A stretch of DNA of 25,333 nucleotides. Origin: JBBRYK01 sp038237665. GTDB taxonomy: Bacteria; Actinomycetota; Thermoleophilia; Gaiellales; Gaiellaceae. The stretch lies in NCBI GenBank assembly GCA_038237665.1, contig JBBRYK010000036.1, positions 1 to 25,333 of the forward strand, written 5' to 3'. The position numbers and the translations under genes are program-made. Positions within the stretch are counted from its first letter, which is position 1. Every line of letters begins with the position of its first letter. The notes beneath the pieces are model-generated. The model worked only from the letters and a program-made list of their open reading frames with translations. It ran no database searches and was not told the DNA's origin. This document shows positions 13,464 to 20,514 of the stretch, in pieces.

Positions 13464-15407
13464 GTGTGCGGGATCTGCGGGATCGTCGAGTACGACGGCG
13501 GCGTCGACCGCGACGCGCTCGCGCGGATGACCACGGCCCTGCGGCATCGCGGCCCTGACGACGAGGGCTTCCACGTCGAGAACGGGATCGGCCTTGGCTT
13601 TCGCAGGCTCTCGATCATCGACGTCGAGGGCGGGAACCAGCCGCTCTCGAACGAGGGCGGCACGGTCTTCCTCGTCTGCAACGGCGAGATCTACAACTGG
13701 GAGGAGCTGCGTCACGACCTCGAGCGGCGCGGCCACAGGTTCGCGACGCAGGTGGACACCGAGGTGGTCGTGCATCTGTGGGAGGAGCACGGCCCCGGGC
13801 TCGTCCAGCGCCTGAACGGCATGTTCGCGTTCGCTCTCTGGGACGCGGCGCAGCAGACGTTCCTCGCGGCCCGCGACCGCCTCGGCAAAAAGCCGCTCTA
13901 CTACGCCGACACGGGGCGGCAGCTGCTCTTCGGGTCCGAGCCGAAGGCGCTGCTGGAGCATCCGAGCTGCCCGGGCAAGCTCGACCACGAGGCGCTGGCC
14001 CGGTACCTCGCCTTCGAGTACGTGCCATCGCCGTGGTCGATTTTCGCCGGTGTTCGCAAGTTGCCGCCCGCCCACACGCTGCAATGGCGCCAGGGCCGCC
14101 TCGACATCGAGCGCTACTGGGAGCTCGGGTTCGACGAAACGCCGGCGGGCACAACGGACGACGAACTGGCCGAGGAGCTGCGTGAGCGCCTGCGCGAGTC
14201 GGTCCGGCTCAGGCTGATGTCCGACGTGCCGCTAGGCGCGTTCCTGAGCGGCGGGATCGACTCGAGCAGCATCGTGGCCCTGATGTCGGAGCTCGCGCCC
14301 GGGCGCGTGAAGACGTTCTCGATCGCCTTCGAGGAGCCGAGCTTCGACGAGTCGGCCCACGCCCGGCACGTGGCCGACCGCTTCGGCACGGACCACCACG
14401 AGCAGGCCTTCACGCCACGCGAGGTGCTCGACCTTCTCCCCGACGTCACCGGCTGGCTGGACGAGCCTTTCGGCGACGCGTCCGTCCTGCCGACGCACCT
14501 GCTGTCGCGCTTCACGCGCGGCTCGGTGACCGTTGCGCTCGGCGGCGACGGCGCCGACGAGCTCCTGGCCGGCTACCAGACGTTCCCCGCCGACCGGCTG
14601 GCGCAGCTCTATCGCGTTCCTCGCGCCCTGCACGCTGGCGTCTTCCTGCCGCTCGCCGAGCGGCTGCCGGTCTCCAACCGGGACTTCAGCGTGGAGTTCA
14701 AGCTCAAGCGCTTCCTGCGCGGCATGTCCTTCCCGGACGACGTTCGCCACCAGGCCTGGCTCGGGTCGTTCGACCCGGCCCAGCAGCGCAGGCTGCTGCT
14801 CGATCCGGCCCCGGGCGACCCCTACGACCACGTCCGGCGGGCACTGGCCCGATACCCGGGTGCCGACCGCCTGCAGCGCCTCATCTACCTGTACGGGACG
14901 ACCTACCTCCCCGACGACATCCTCTTCAAGGTCGATCGCGCGAGCATGGCCTGCTCGCTCGAGGTGCGGGCGCCGTTCCTCGACTACACGCTTGTCGAGT
15001 TCCTCGGTCGCGTCCCGTCACGCCTCAAGCTCGACGGCCTCCGGACGAAGATCCTGCTGAAGCGGGCGATGGGCGACAGGCTCCCCGAGGGCGTCGCCTC
15101 CCGCAGGAAGAAGGGTTTCGGGATCCCGACCGCCAAGTGGCTGAAGGAGGATCTGCGCGAGCTGCTGCTCGACGAGCTCTCGGGCGAGCGCCTACGGCAG
15201 CAGGGCCTGTTCGACGCGCGCGAGGTCGAGCGCCTGGTTTCCGATCACCTGAACGGTCGCCGCGGCCTGCACAAGGAGCTCTGGACGCTGCTCATGTTCC
15301 AGCTCTGGCACCGCAACTACCTGGAGCGGCGCGCGGCTCCGGCGGCGGCGATGGCGCCGCAGATCCAGACGCCGCCGACGGCGACGTTCCCGACCGAGAC
15401 GAAGTAG
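13464..15407 (+). CDS. asnB: Asparagine synthase (glutamine-hydrolysing)-like amidotransferase
   Basis: 647 residues from GTG 13464. The glutaminase domain (1 to about 205) has Cys2 of MCGICG, RHRGPDD, RRLSIID and NGEIYN. The synthetase domain has the ATP pyrophosphatase loop LSGGIDSSS (261-269), ALGGDGADELLAGY, and the VDRASMACSLEVRAPFLD block. The family reaction is ATP-dependent amidation of a carboxylate with glutamine ammonia. True asparagine synthesis and amidation of a sugar acid for the surface glycan are both possible; the setting favours the latter weakly. The start is set by the required Cys2. The last 30 residues (NYLERRAAP to TETK) are encoded antisense to the convergent ligase-like gene, and the final two dozen lie beyond the usual family end. 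Confidence 0.93.
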   Translation: MCGICGIVEYDGGVDRDALARMTTALRHRGPDDEGFHVENGIGLGFRRLSIIDVEGGNQPLSNEGGTVFLVCNGEIYNWEELRHDLERRGHRFATQVDTEVVVHLWEEHGPGLVQRLNGMFAFALWDAAQQTFLAARDRLGKKPLYYADTGRQLLFGSEPKALLEHPSCPGKLDHEALARYLAFEYVPSPWSIFAGVRKLPPAHTLQWRQGRLDIERYWELGFDETPAGTTDDELAEELRERLRESVRLRLMSDVPLGAFLSGGIDSSSIVALMSELAPGRVKTFSIAFEEPSFDESAHARHVADRFGTDHHEQAFTPREVLDLLPDVTGWLDEPFGDASVLPTHLLSRFTRGSVTVALGGDGADELLAGYQTFPADRLAQLYRVPRALHAGVFLPLAERLPVSNRDFSVEFKLKRFLRGMSFPDDVRHQAWLGSFDPAQQRRLLLDPAPGDPYDHVRRALARYPGADRLQRLIYLYGTTYLPDDILFKVDRASMACSLEVRAPFLDYTLVEFLGRVPSRLKLDGLRTKILLKRAMGDRLPEGVASRRKKGFGIPTAKWLKEDLRELLLDELSGERLRQQGLFDAREVERLVSDHLNGRRGLHKELWTLLMFQLWHRNYLERRAAPAAAMAPQIQTPPTATFPTETK

Positions 15408-16750
15408 GACTGGGTCAGGCCGAGGACGAGGCCCGAGACGAGGACGGCTCCGGCTGCGGCGACCGCTCGCCGCTCGGCAGCCGTCGCGCGGTAAAACGCC
15501 CGGCAGGCGGCCAGGAGCAGCGCGACGGCGAGCGCGAGGAAGAGCACGAGCCCGGCGCCGCCCAACTGGAGACCGAGGCCGACGTAGGAGTTCTCGGGCA
15601 CGCCCGAGCGGAAGTAGTAGAAGCGGTCGACGAAGACCTTCTCCTCGGTGCCGAAGCCGTAGCCGAGCGCGGGACGGTCGGCAGCCTGCGCCAGGGCCCC
15701 CCGCCAGGCCTGGGCGCGGCCGCTCGCACCGAAGAGATGCCGCCGGATCGGCGGCGCCGGCCGGTCGAGCGGGCCGCGGCCGATCTCACCCTCGAGGGGA
15801 AGGACGTCCTGCGCGTTCCGGTCGCCGGGCGGCGGCACGCGAGGTGCCTTCCCCGTCGTCGCGTTCGGGACCTGCGCGATCGCGACGCTCGCCACGACGA
15901 GCCCGAGCGCGACCCCGCCGACGATGGCCCGCGCCCTCGGAGTCGCCGCCGCGGCGAGGACGAAGAGGAGCGTGGCCGAGAACGCGGCCAGCATCGCCCC
16001 GCGAGAGCCGGAGGCGATGATCGAGCCGTCGAGGAGCAGGATCCCAGCGGCCGCGGCGGCCTGCTCGAGCCGGCTCCGTGCCTCCCAGAGCCACCAGACC
16101 GCAAGCGGAAGCGCGACCGAGAGCAGGAGCGGCATCGTGTTCGGGTTCTGGCCCATCCCGCGGTAGCGGGCCGGGTACTGCTCGGACGCAGGCTGGACGG
16201 CGTCGGAGTACACGATCGCGAGCACGATCAGCCCGACGGCCGCCACTGCGATCGCTCCCGCGAGGACGGCGAGCAGCAGCCGCCGGGCGAGCACGCGATC
16301 GAACGACGCCGCAACGGCAAGCGCCGAGGCCGCGACGGCGAGGACGGTCAGGGAGGCCGCACGCCCGAGGCTCAGGCGCGGATCGGTCGACCAGCCCGCG
16401 GACACGAGCGCCAGCCCGACGAAGAGCGCCGCCAGCGTCCCCGGCGCCCACCGACTTAGTAACACAGTGTCACTAGGTCCCGAACGCGCGCCGTCAGCGG
16501 AACCGGGAGCTTGTAACACAGTGTTACTAGCGCCTGAGGCGGCCCGGCGGAGCGTGAGCGCCTGGGCGACGGCGAGCGTCGCCAGCGCCACGAGGCAGAG
16601 CCAGCGGAGCGGCCGGCCGACGAGCTCGAAGAGGTCGACCGTGCTCGACGCGCAGGCGAAGGCGAAGATCGTGAAGGCGAGTAGCCGCGGCAGCGCCCGG
16701 TCCGAGAAGCGACCGACGAGCGATTCCGCGAGGGCCTCGAGGCGGCTCAG
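15317..16750 (-). CDS. O-antigen ligase/polymerase-like (Wzy_C) membrane protein, CTG start
   Basis: 477 residues if started at CTG 16750, with about ten membrane segments. Wzy_C-type landmarks are RYRGMGQNPNT, ASGSRGAML, LGYGFGTEEKVF and GVPENSYVGLGLQLG, all shared with the paralog at 18397-19755. Family members polymerise or ligate lipid-linked glycans at the outer face of the membrane. No ATG, GTG or TTG precedes the first membrane helix in a plausible place. The CTG overlaps the upstream TGA as CTGA, with GGAG 10 nt before it. A loop of about 36 residues after the second helix is about 25 residues longer than in the paralog and is encoded by two palindromic repeats with rare TTA codons. 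The 3' end overlaps the convergent amidotransferase gene by 91 bp. Confidence 0.85.
   Translation of the reverse strand: MSRLEALAESLVGRFSDRALPRLLAFTIFAFACASSTVDLFELVGRPLRWLCLVALATLAVAQALTLRRAASGASNTVLQAPGSADGARSGPSDTVLLSRWAPGTLAALFVGLALVSAGWSTDPRLSLGRAASLTVLAVAASALAVAASFDRVLARRLLLAVLAGAIAVAAVGLIVLAIVYSDAVQPASEQYPARYRGMGQNPNTMPLLLSVALPLAVWWLWEARSRLEQAAAAAGILLLDGSIIASGSRGAMLAAFSATLLFVLAAAATPRARAIVGGVALGLVVASVAIAQVPNATTGKAPRVPPPGDRNAQDVLPLEGEIGRGPLDRPAPPIRRHLFGASGRAQAWRGALAQAADRPALGYGFGTEEKVFVDRFYYFRSGVPENSYVGLGLQLGGAGLVLFLALAVALLLAACRAFYRATAAERRAVAAAGAVLVSGLVLGLTQSYFVSVGNVAVGGVWICGAIAAAGAARRSR
16457..16475. repeat. Palindrome, copy 1, inside the ligase-like gene
   Basis: An inverted repeat centred on A16466 with 9-bp arms and one mismatch. 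The core GTAACACAGTGTCACTAG (16459-16476) matches 17 of 18 bases with a second copy exactly 54 bp downstream. It is AT-rich against a very GC-rich background and is translated in frame, encoding SDTVLL on the minus strand. Confidence 0.8.
16513..16530. repeat. Palindrome, copy 2, inside the ligase-like gene
   Basis: GTAACACAGTGTTACTAG, whose first 15 bases (16513-16527) form a perfect palindrome centred on A16520. It repeats copy 1 in direct orientation with a 54-bp (18-codon) period and encodes SNTVL on the minus strand. The pair bounds a 72-bp block (16459-16530). Confidence 0.85.
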
Positions 16751-17157
16751 TAGCCCGGCGCTCCGAGGCGCTTCAGGAGGCGGTCGACGAGCCCGCGGTC
16801 GACCCGGATCGTCGAGTCGGACGGCTCCTCGCGCAGGCTCGAGATCCTCGGATCGCCCCCGGCGCGGCGGTCGATCGCTTCGATCAGCCGCCCCTGCTTG
16901 TCGAAGCAGAGCTCGAGCGCGAACCGGTTCGCGCCCCGCTTGTAGAGCAGGCAGTCGAACCCCGTGCCGACGTTGACGCGGTAGGCGTCGAGCAGGGGCT
17001 GGTCGAGCGGCCCGACCGCTGCGAGGACCCGGCGCATGCCGGCGAGCTCCGAGTCCGCGTGCCGGCTCGCCTCCCACCGCCCGATCGGGATCAGAGCGAC
17101 GAGGATCGCTACGGCGGCGGCGGCGCCCATCAGGAGCCGCCGGGTTCTAGCCGCCAT
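16747..17157 (-). CDS. Small membrane-anchored protein of unknown function
   Basis: 136 residues from ATG 17157, 11 bp inside the end of the GT4 gene; an ATG at 17175 would add six residues. A basic n-region (MAARTRRLLM) is followed by one hydrophobic helix (about 11-28), then a soluble domain of about 105 residues outside the membrane with a Cys pair (DCLLYKRGANRFALELCFD), and a C-terminal segment rich in charged residues (RVDRGLVDRLLKRLG). I do not recognise the family. It sits between a GT4 and a ligase-like gene and overlaps both, so a role as accessory to the ligase or the polymer assembly machinery is plausible but only inferred. The Cys pair could form a disulfide. Confidence 0.75.
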   Translation of the reverse strand: MAARTRRLLMGAAAAVAILVALIPIGRWEASRHADSELAGMRRVLAAVGPLDQPLLDAYRVNVGTGFDCLLYKRGANRFALELCFDKQGRLIEAIDRRAGGDPRISSLREEPSDSTIRVDRGLVDRLLKRLGAPGY

Positions 17158-18400
17158 CTTGCCCCGCCAGCTCATGCAGGAGCGACCGGTAGCGCCCGAT
17201 CGCCACCTTCCGGTCGGCCTGCTCGGTCACGTAGGCCCGCGCCCGGGCCCCCATCTCCTCGAGATCGACCTCGCCCGCATAGGCACGCCGAATCGCCCCG
17301 GCGAGCAGCTCGGGCCGCCCCGGTGGCACGATCATCCCCGTTCCCGACTCGGCCACGACCTGCGCCGTCTCGCTCGTCTCGTCGGCGGCGACGATCACCG
17401 GCCGCCCGACCGCGAGGATCCCGTAGAGCCGGCTCGGCACGACGTAGCCGGCGAGGCCGCGGGCCAGCCCGACTACGTGGATGTGCGCAGCCGAGAGCGA
17501 CTGCGGCAGCACCTCGCGCGGCTGGTACGGGAGGAAGTGCACGTTGTCGGCCTCGAGCCGGTCGGCCAGCTCGACGAGCGCCGCGCGCCGCGCTCCGTCG
17601 CCGACGATCGCGATCGCCAGGTTGTCGAGATCGCGCAGAAACGTGGCCGCACGGACGAGCGCGTCGAGATTCTGCGCATGGCCGACGTTGCCGGAGTGCA
17701 TGACGACGAAGCGGCCCGCGAGCCCGTTCTCCCGGGCCCACTCGTTCTCCCGGTCCTGCGGCGTCAGCACGTCGGTGTCGACCCAGTTCGGGATCACCCT
17801 GAGGCGCTCGGGCGGCGCCCCCTTTTCCTCGAGCCTGCGGCGCATCGTCTCGCCGATGGCCACGACCCGGTCTGCGCGCTCGAGGTAGTAGCCGATCGCA
17901 CGCCGGAGAAAGCCGACCAAGACCGGGTTCTCGACCCTTTTCAGCTCGACCGCGATCTCCGGGAAGACATCCTGGCTGATCACGACGAGCGGTGCGCGGA
18001 AGCGCCGGGCGACGGCGAGCGCGACGTCCGCGATGATCGGGGGATCGGTCATGCAGAGGACGACGTCGGGACGCGGCTCGCGCAGGCCCGCTCGAACCGA
18101 CGCCGCGAGGTAGGTCGCGTAATTGATCGCGCGCAGCGGTAGCTTCGCGCGGTCGTATGCGGTCGAGTGGACGCGCACGATCTCGACGCCGTCGCGCACG
18201 CTTCGTCCGGGCGGGGACTCGACCGGCGCAGCCCAGAGCATCCCCGTGACGATGGTGACGTCGAACTCGTCGGTCAGCGAGCGGCAGAGGTCGTGCAGGA
18301 GCTGCGCCGTCGCCTCGACACCGGGCCAGTAGTACTGGTTGAAGACGAGCAGGCGCGGCCTGCGGCCATGGCCGTTCCGGGAGGGGGCCGGAGCGCTCAG
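17147..18400 (-). CDS. GT4 glycosyltransferase, WbuB-like, CTG start
   Basis: 417 residues if started at CTG 18400. GT4/GT-B features: N-terminal RLLVFNQYYWPGVEATAQL, the domain linker RVIPNWVDTDVL, the second Rossmann domain opening FVVMHSGNVGHAQNLDALV, VGDGARR, and a C-terminal donor site SRLYGILAVGRPVIVAADETSE. It resembles the WbuB branch that transfers amino- or deoxy-sugars to lipid-linked acceptors at the cytoplasmic face. There is no ATG, GTG or TTG near the N-terminal strand. CTG 18400 overlaps the TGA of the ligase-like gene upstream as CTGA and gives a ten-residue leader before the fold. A GG-rich stretch upstream is a weak ribosome site. Second gene of a four-gene minus-strand operon. 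Confidence 0.85.
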   Translation of the reverse strand: MSAPAPSRNGHGRRPRLLVFNQYYWPGVEATAQLLHDLCRSLTDEFDVTIVTGMLWAAPVESPPGRSVRDGVEIVRVHSTAYDRAKLPLRAINYATYLAASVRAGLREPRPDVVLCMTDPPIIADVALAVARRFRAPLVVISQDVFPEIAVELKRVENPVLVGFLRRAIGYYLERADRVVAIGETMRRRLEEKGAPPERLRVIPNWVDTDVLTPQDRENEWARENGLAGRFVVMHSGNVGHAQNLDALVRAATFLRDLDNLAIAIVGDGARRAALVELADRLEADNVHFLPYQPREVLPQSLSAAHIHVVGLARGLAGYVVPSRLYGILAVGRPVIVAADETSETAQVVAESGTGMIVPPGRPELLAGAIRRAYAGEVDLEEMGARARAYVTEQADRKVAIGRYRSLLHELAGQDGG

Positions 18401-19755
18401 GTCGCCGCCGCCCGGCCCGCCGCGAGGGCGGTGAGGAGGAAGGAGCAGATCCAGACGCTCAGCGTCGCCGTGTTCCCGGCCGAGTAGAGGTAGGACTGGA
18501 AGAGCGCAAGGAAGAGACCGACGAGGAGCACCGCAGCGCAGGCGGCGACCTGGGGCCGCGCTGCACGCTCGGCGCCGAGCAGCGCCCGCCCGCCGGCGTA
18601 CACGAGACAGCCGAGCACGGTCAGCAGCAGCACGACGCCGAGCAGCCCGAGCTGGAGGAACATCCCGATGAACGAGTTCTCGGGCACGCCGCCCTGGAAG
18701 TAGTAGTAGCGATCCGTGAAGACACGGCCTTCGGTGCCGAAGCCGTATCCGAGACCCGGCCGGTCCACCCCCTGCCTGATCGCGCCCTCCCAGGCGTCCA
18801 CGCGTCCGCTCGAGCCGAAGATCGTCCGCCCCTTTGGCGGCTCGTAGCGGCCGCCGGGTGGGCGCCCGATCTCGTCCTGCTGGCGCAGGGAGCACTCGGC
18901 GTCGTTCGGCGTGCACCTGTTCGTGTAGACCGACGCCGAGCGGTTGGCGTTCGAGTTCGGCTTCGGGATCTTCGTGATCGCAATGCCCGCCGCGAGAGCG
19001 GCAACGGCGCCCACGACGACCGCCACGCGGAGCGCATTCGTCCGCGCCGCCGCCAGCGCTGGAGCCGCCGAGGCCGCGAAGCCGGCGACGATGGCCGCGC
19101 GCGACCCCGAGGCGATGATCGACCCCGCAAGCAGCAGCAGCGCCGCCCCGGCCGCGAGTCGCAGGCGGCCGTGCTCGCGGAGCAGCAGCCAGGTGGCGAT
19201 CGGCATCCCGACCGCGAGCAGCATGACGACGGTGTTCGGGTTCTGACCGAGGCCGCGGTAACGCGCGGCCGAGCTCGAGGTCGCCTCCTGGACGGCATTG
19301 CCAGGATCGACGGCGAGAATGGCAAGCCCGACGAGGGCGACGACGACGCCGCCCGCGAGTACAGCAACCAGCACGCTCGTGACGGCTTCACGGCGGCCGG
19401 CGGCGGCGAACGCCAGCGCCGCGGCGGTGACGACGATCGTCGAGAAGGCGACCACGCGGCCGGCGGTCAGCCGGGGATCGGTCGACCAGAAGACCGACAC
19501 GCAGCCGAGGGCGAGAAACGCGAGCACGGCGCCGTAGACGGCGGGAAACCGGCGCCCCGGCCGCGGCGGCGACCGCACGTAGGCGAACGAGAGCGCCGCG
19601 CCGCAGAGCGCCGCCAGCATCACCCACCGCAGAGGGCCGGCCACGGAACGCACCGACGGCGACCAGTTCGAGCCGCAGGCGACGAGCAGGAGGGTGCCGA
19701 CGATGCCGAGCGAGACGGCTTGCTCGAGCGGCAACCGGCGCAGAGTCTCTCGCAA
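18397..19755 (-). CDS. O-antigen ligase/polymerase-like (Wzy_C) membrane protein
   Basis: 452 residues from TTG 19755, with about ten membrane segments and a large external loop (about 265-330). Conserved blocks include RYRGLGQNPNT, IASGSRAAI, GLGYGFGTEGRVF and GGVPENSFIGMFLQLG. It is a clear paralog of the protein at 15317-16750, sharing order and spacing except for a loop found only there. The external loop here contains two cysteines (RCTPNDAEC) not present in the paralog. Expected to join or transfer lipid-linked glycan outside the membrane. It is the first gene of the operon. The TTG lies 11 nt from a -10-like TATCCT with no ribosome site, so the mRNA may be near-leaderless. Confidence 0.87.
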   Translation of the reverse strand: MRETLRRLPLEQAVSLGIVGTLLLVACGSNWSPSVRSVAGPLRWVMLAALCGAALSFAYVRSPPRPGRRFPAVYGAVLAFLALGCVSVFWSTDPRLTAGRVVAFSTIVVTAAALAFAAAGRREAVTSVLVAVLAGGVVVALVGLAILAVDPGNAVQEATSSSAARYRGLGQNPNTVVMLLAVGMPIATWLLLREHGRLRLAAGAALLLLAGSIIASGSRAAIVAGFAASAAPALAAARTNALRVAVVVGAVAALAAGIAITKIPKPNSNANRSASVYTNRCTPNDAECSLRQQDEIGRPPGGRYEPPKGRTIFGSSGRVDAWEGAIRQGVDRPGLGYGFGTEGRVFTDRYYYFQGGVPENSFIGMFLQLGLLGVVLLLTVLGCLVYAGGRALLGAERAARPQVAACAAVLLVGLFLALFQSYLYSAGNTATLSVWICSFLLTALAAGRAAAT

Positions 19756-19765
19756 GGCGGCTGCC

Positions 19766-19772
19766 TAGGATA
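19766..19772. promoter_or_regulatory. Overlapping opposed -10 boxes of a divergent gene pair
   Basis: The 27-bp gap between TTG 19755 (minus) and ATG 19783 (plus) holds TAGGAT (19766-19771, plus) and TATCCT (19772-19767, minus), each 11 nt from its start codon. The two boxes cover almost the same bases, so the two promoters should compete for polymerase. The core CCTAGG resembles CCTTAGG in the divergent gap at 11081-11106. Confidence 0.4.
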
Positions 19773-19782
19773 CTCAGGACAT

Positions 19783-20514
19783 ATGCGGTACCCAGAGCGG
19801 ATCGTCCCGGAGGAGACCGGCCCAGGGATCCTCGCGATCCACCTGAAGCGCTACGAGTTCGCCCGCCCGCTGTGCGCGGGCGCCGACGTGCTCGACGCCG
19901 CCTGCGGTGTCGGGTACGGCAGCGCTTACCTGGCAGAGGTCGCCGAGCGGGTCGTCGGCGTCGACCTGAGCATGGAGGCGATCGCCCACGCGCGGGCCCA
20001 CTACGCACGCTCGAATGTCGAGTTCCGGCAGGGCGACCTCCTCGACCTCGATCTGCCCGACCTGGCCTTCGACGTCGTCTGCTCGTTCGAGACGATCGAG
20101 CACCTTCCGGACCAGGACCGGTACCTGGCGCACGTCACGCGCGTGCTGCGACCGAAGGGGGTGCTCTTCGTATCGACCCCGCAGGCGGCCGAAACGACAC
20201 TGCGCCCCGCCAATCCGCACCATCACGTCGAGTTCTCGCGCCCCGACTTCGAGGCGCTCTTGGGGCGATTCTTCGACTCGGTCGAGCTCTACGGCCAGCG
20301 CCGCCTGCAGACCGCCCGCCACCGGCTGGTGCAACGGCTGGACGTCTTCGGCCTCCGGAAGCGCCTCCCATTCCTCCGGCGGGCCTCGGTCGTTCTCGGC
20401 ACGGCTCCGATGGAGGAGGTGGGTGCGGACGGGCTTGCGATCGACCGGGAGGACCTGGAGCGCGCCAACGAGCTCGTGGCCGTCTGCCGGGGGCCGCGGC
20501 GGCCGGCGGCATGA
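19783..20514 (+). CDS. Class I SAM-dependent methyltransferase (Methyltransf_11-like)
   Basis: 243 residues from ATG 19783. SAM-binding motif I is VLDAACGVGYGSAYLA (about 36-51), followed by VVGVDLS with the ribose-binding aspartate, FRQGDLLDL, and the motif VVCSFETIEHLPD (about 102-114). The region RPANPHHHVEFSRPDFEALL is typical of sugar or glycan methyltransferases next to glycosyltransferases in actinobacterial loci (family knowledge). The likely substrate is a sugar residue or lipid-linked glycan; no substrate can be assigned. A possible AGGA ribosome site lies 4 nt before the ATG. The TGA overlaps the ATG of the following GT4 gene as ATGA, so it leads a four-gene glycosyltransferase operon. 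Confidence 0.88.
   Translation: MRYPERIVPEETGPGILAIHLKRYEFARPLCAGADVLDAACGVGYGSAYLAEVAERVVGVDLSMEAIAHARAHYARSNVEFRQGDLLDLDLPDLAFDVVCSFETIEHLPDQDRYLAHVTRVLRPKGVLFVSTPQAAETTLRPANPHHHVEFSRPDFEALLGRFFDSVELYGQRRLQTARHRLVQRLDVFGLRKRLPFLRRASVVLGTAPMEEVGADGLAIDREDLERANELVAVCRGPRRPAA

Noticed and set aside
12411..14084. A 557-codon minus-strand open frame spanning the GT2 and amidotransferase genes
   Set aside because: It crosses a gene boundary antisense to two well-conserved enzymes and shows no family motifs.
16747..18400. Frameshift or 5' truncation as the explanation for missing canonical starts in the ligase-like and GT4 genes
   Set aside because: Both proteins are complete from the first helix or strand after the CTG, and the CTGA arrangement recurs three times, which random damage would not produce.
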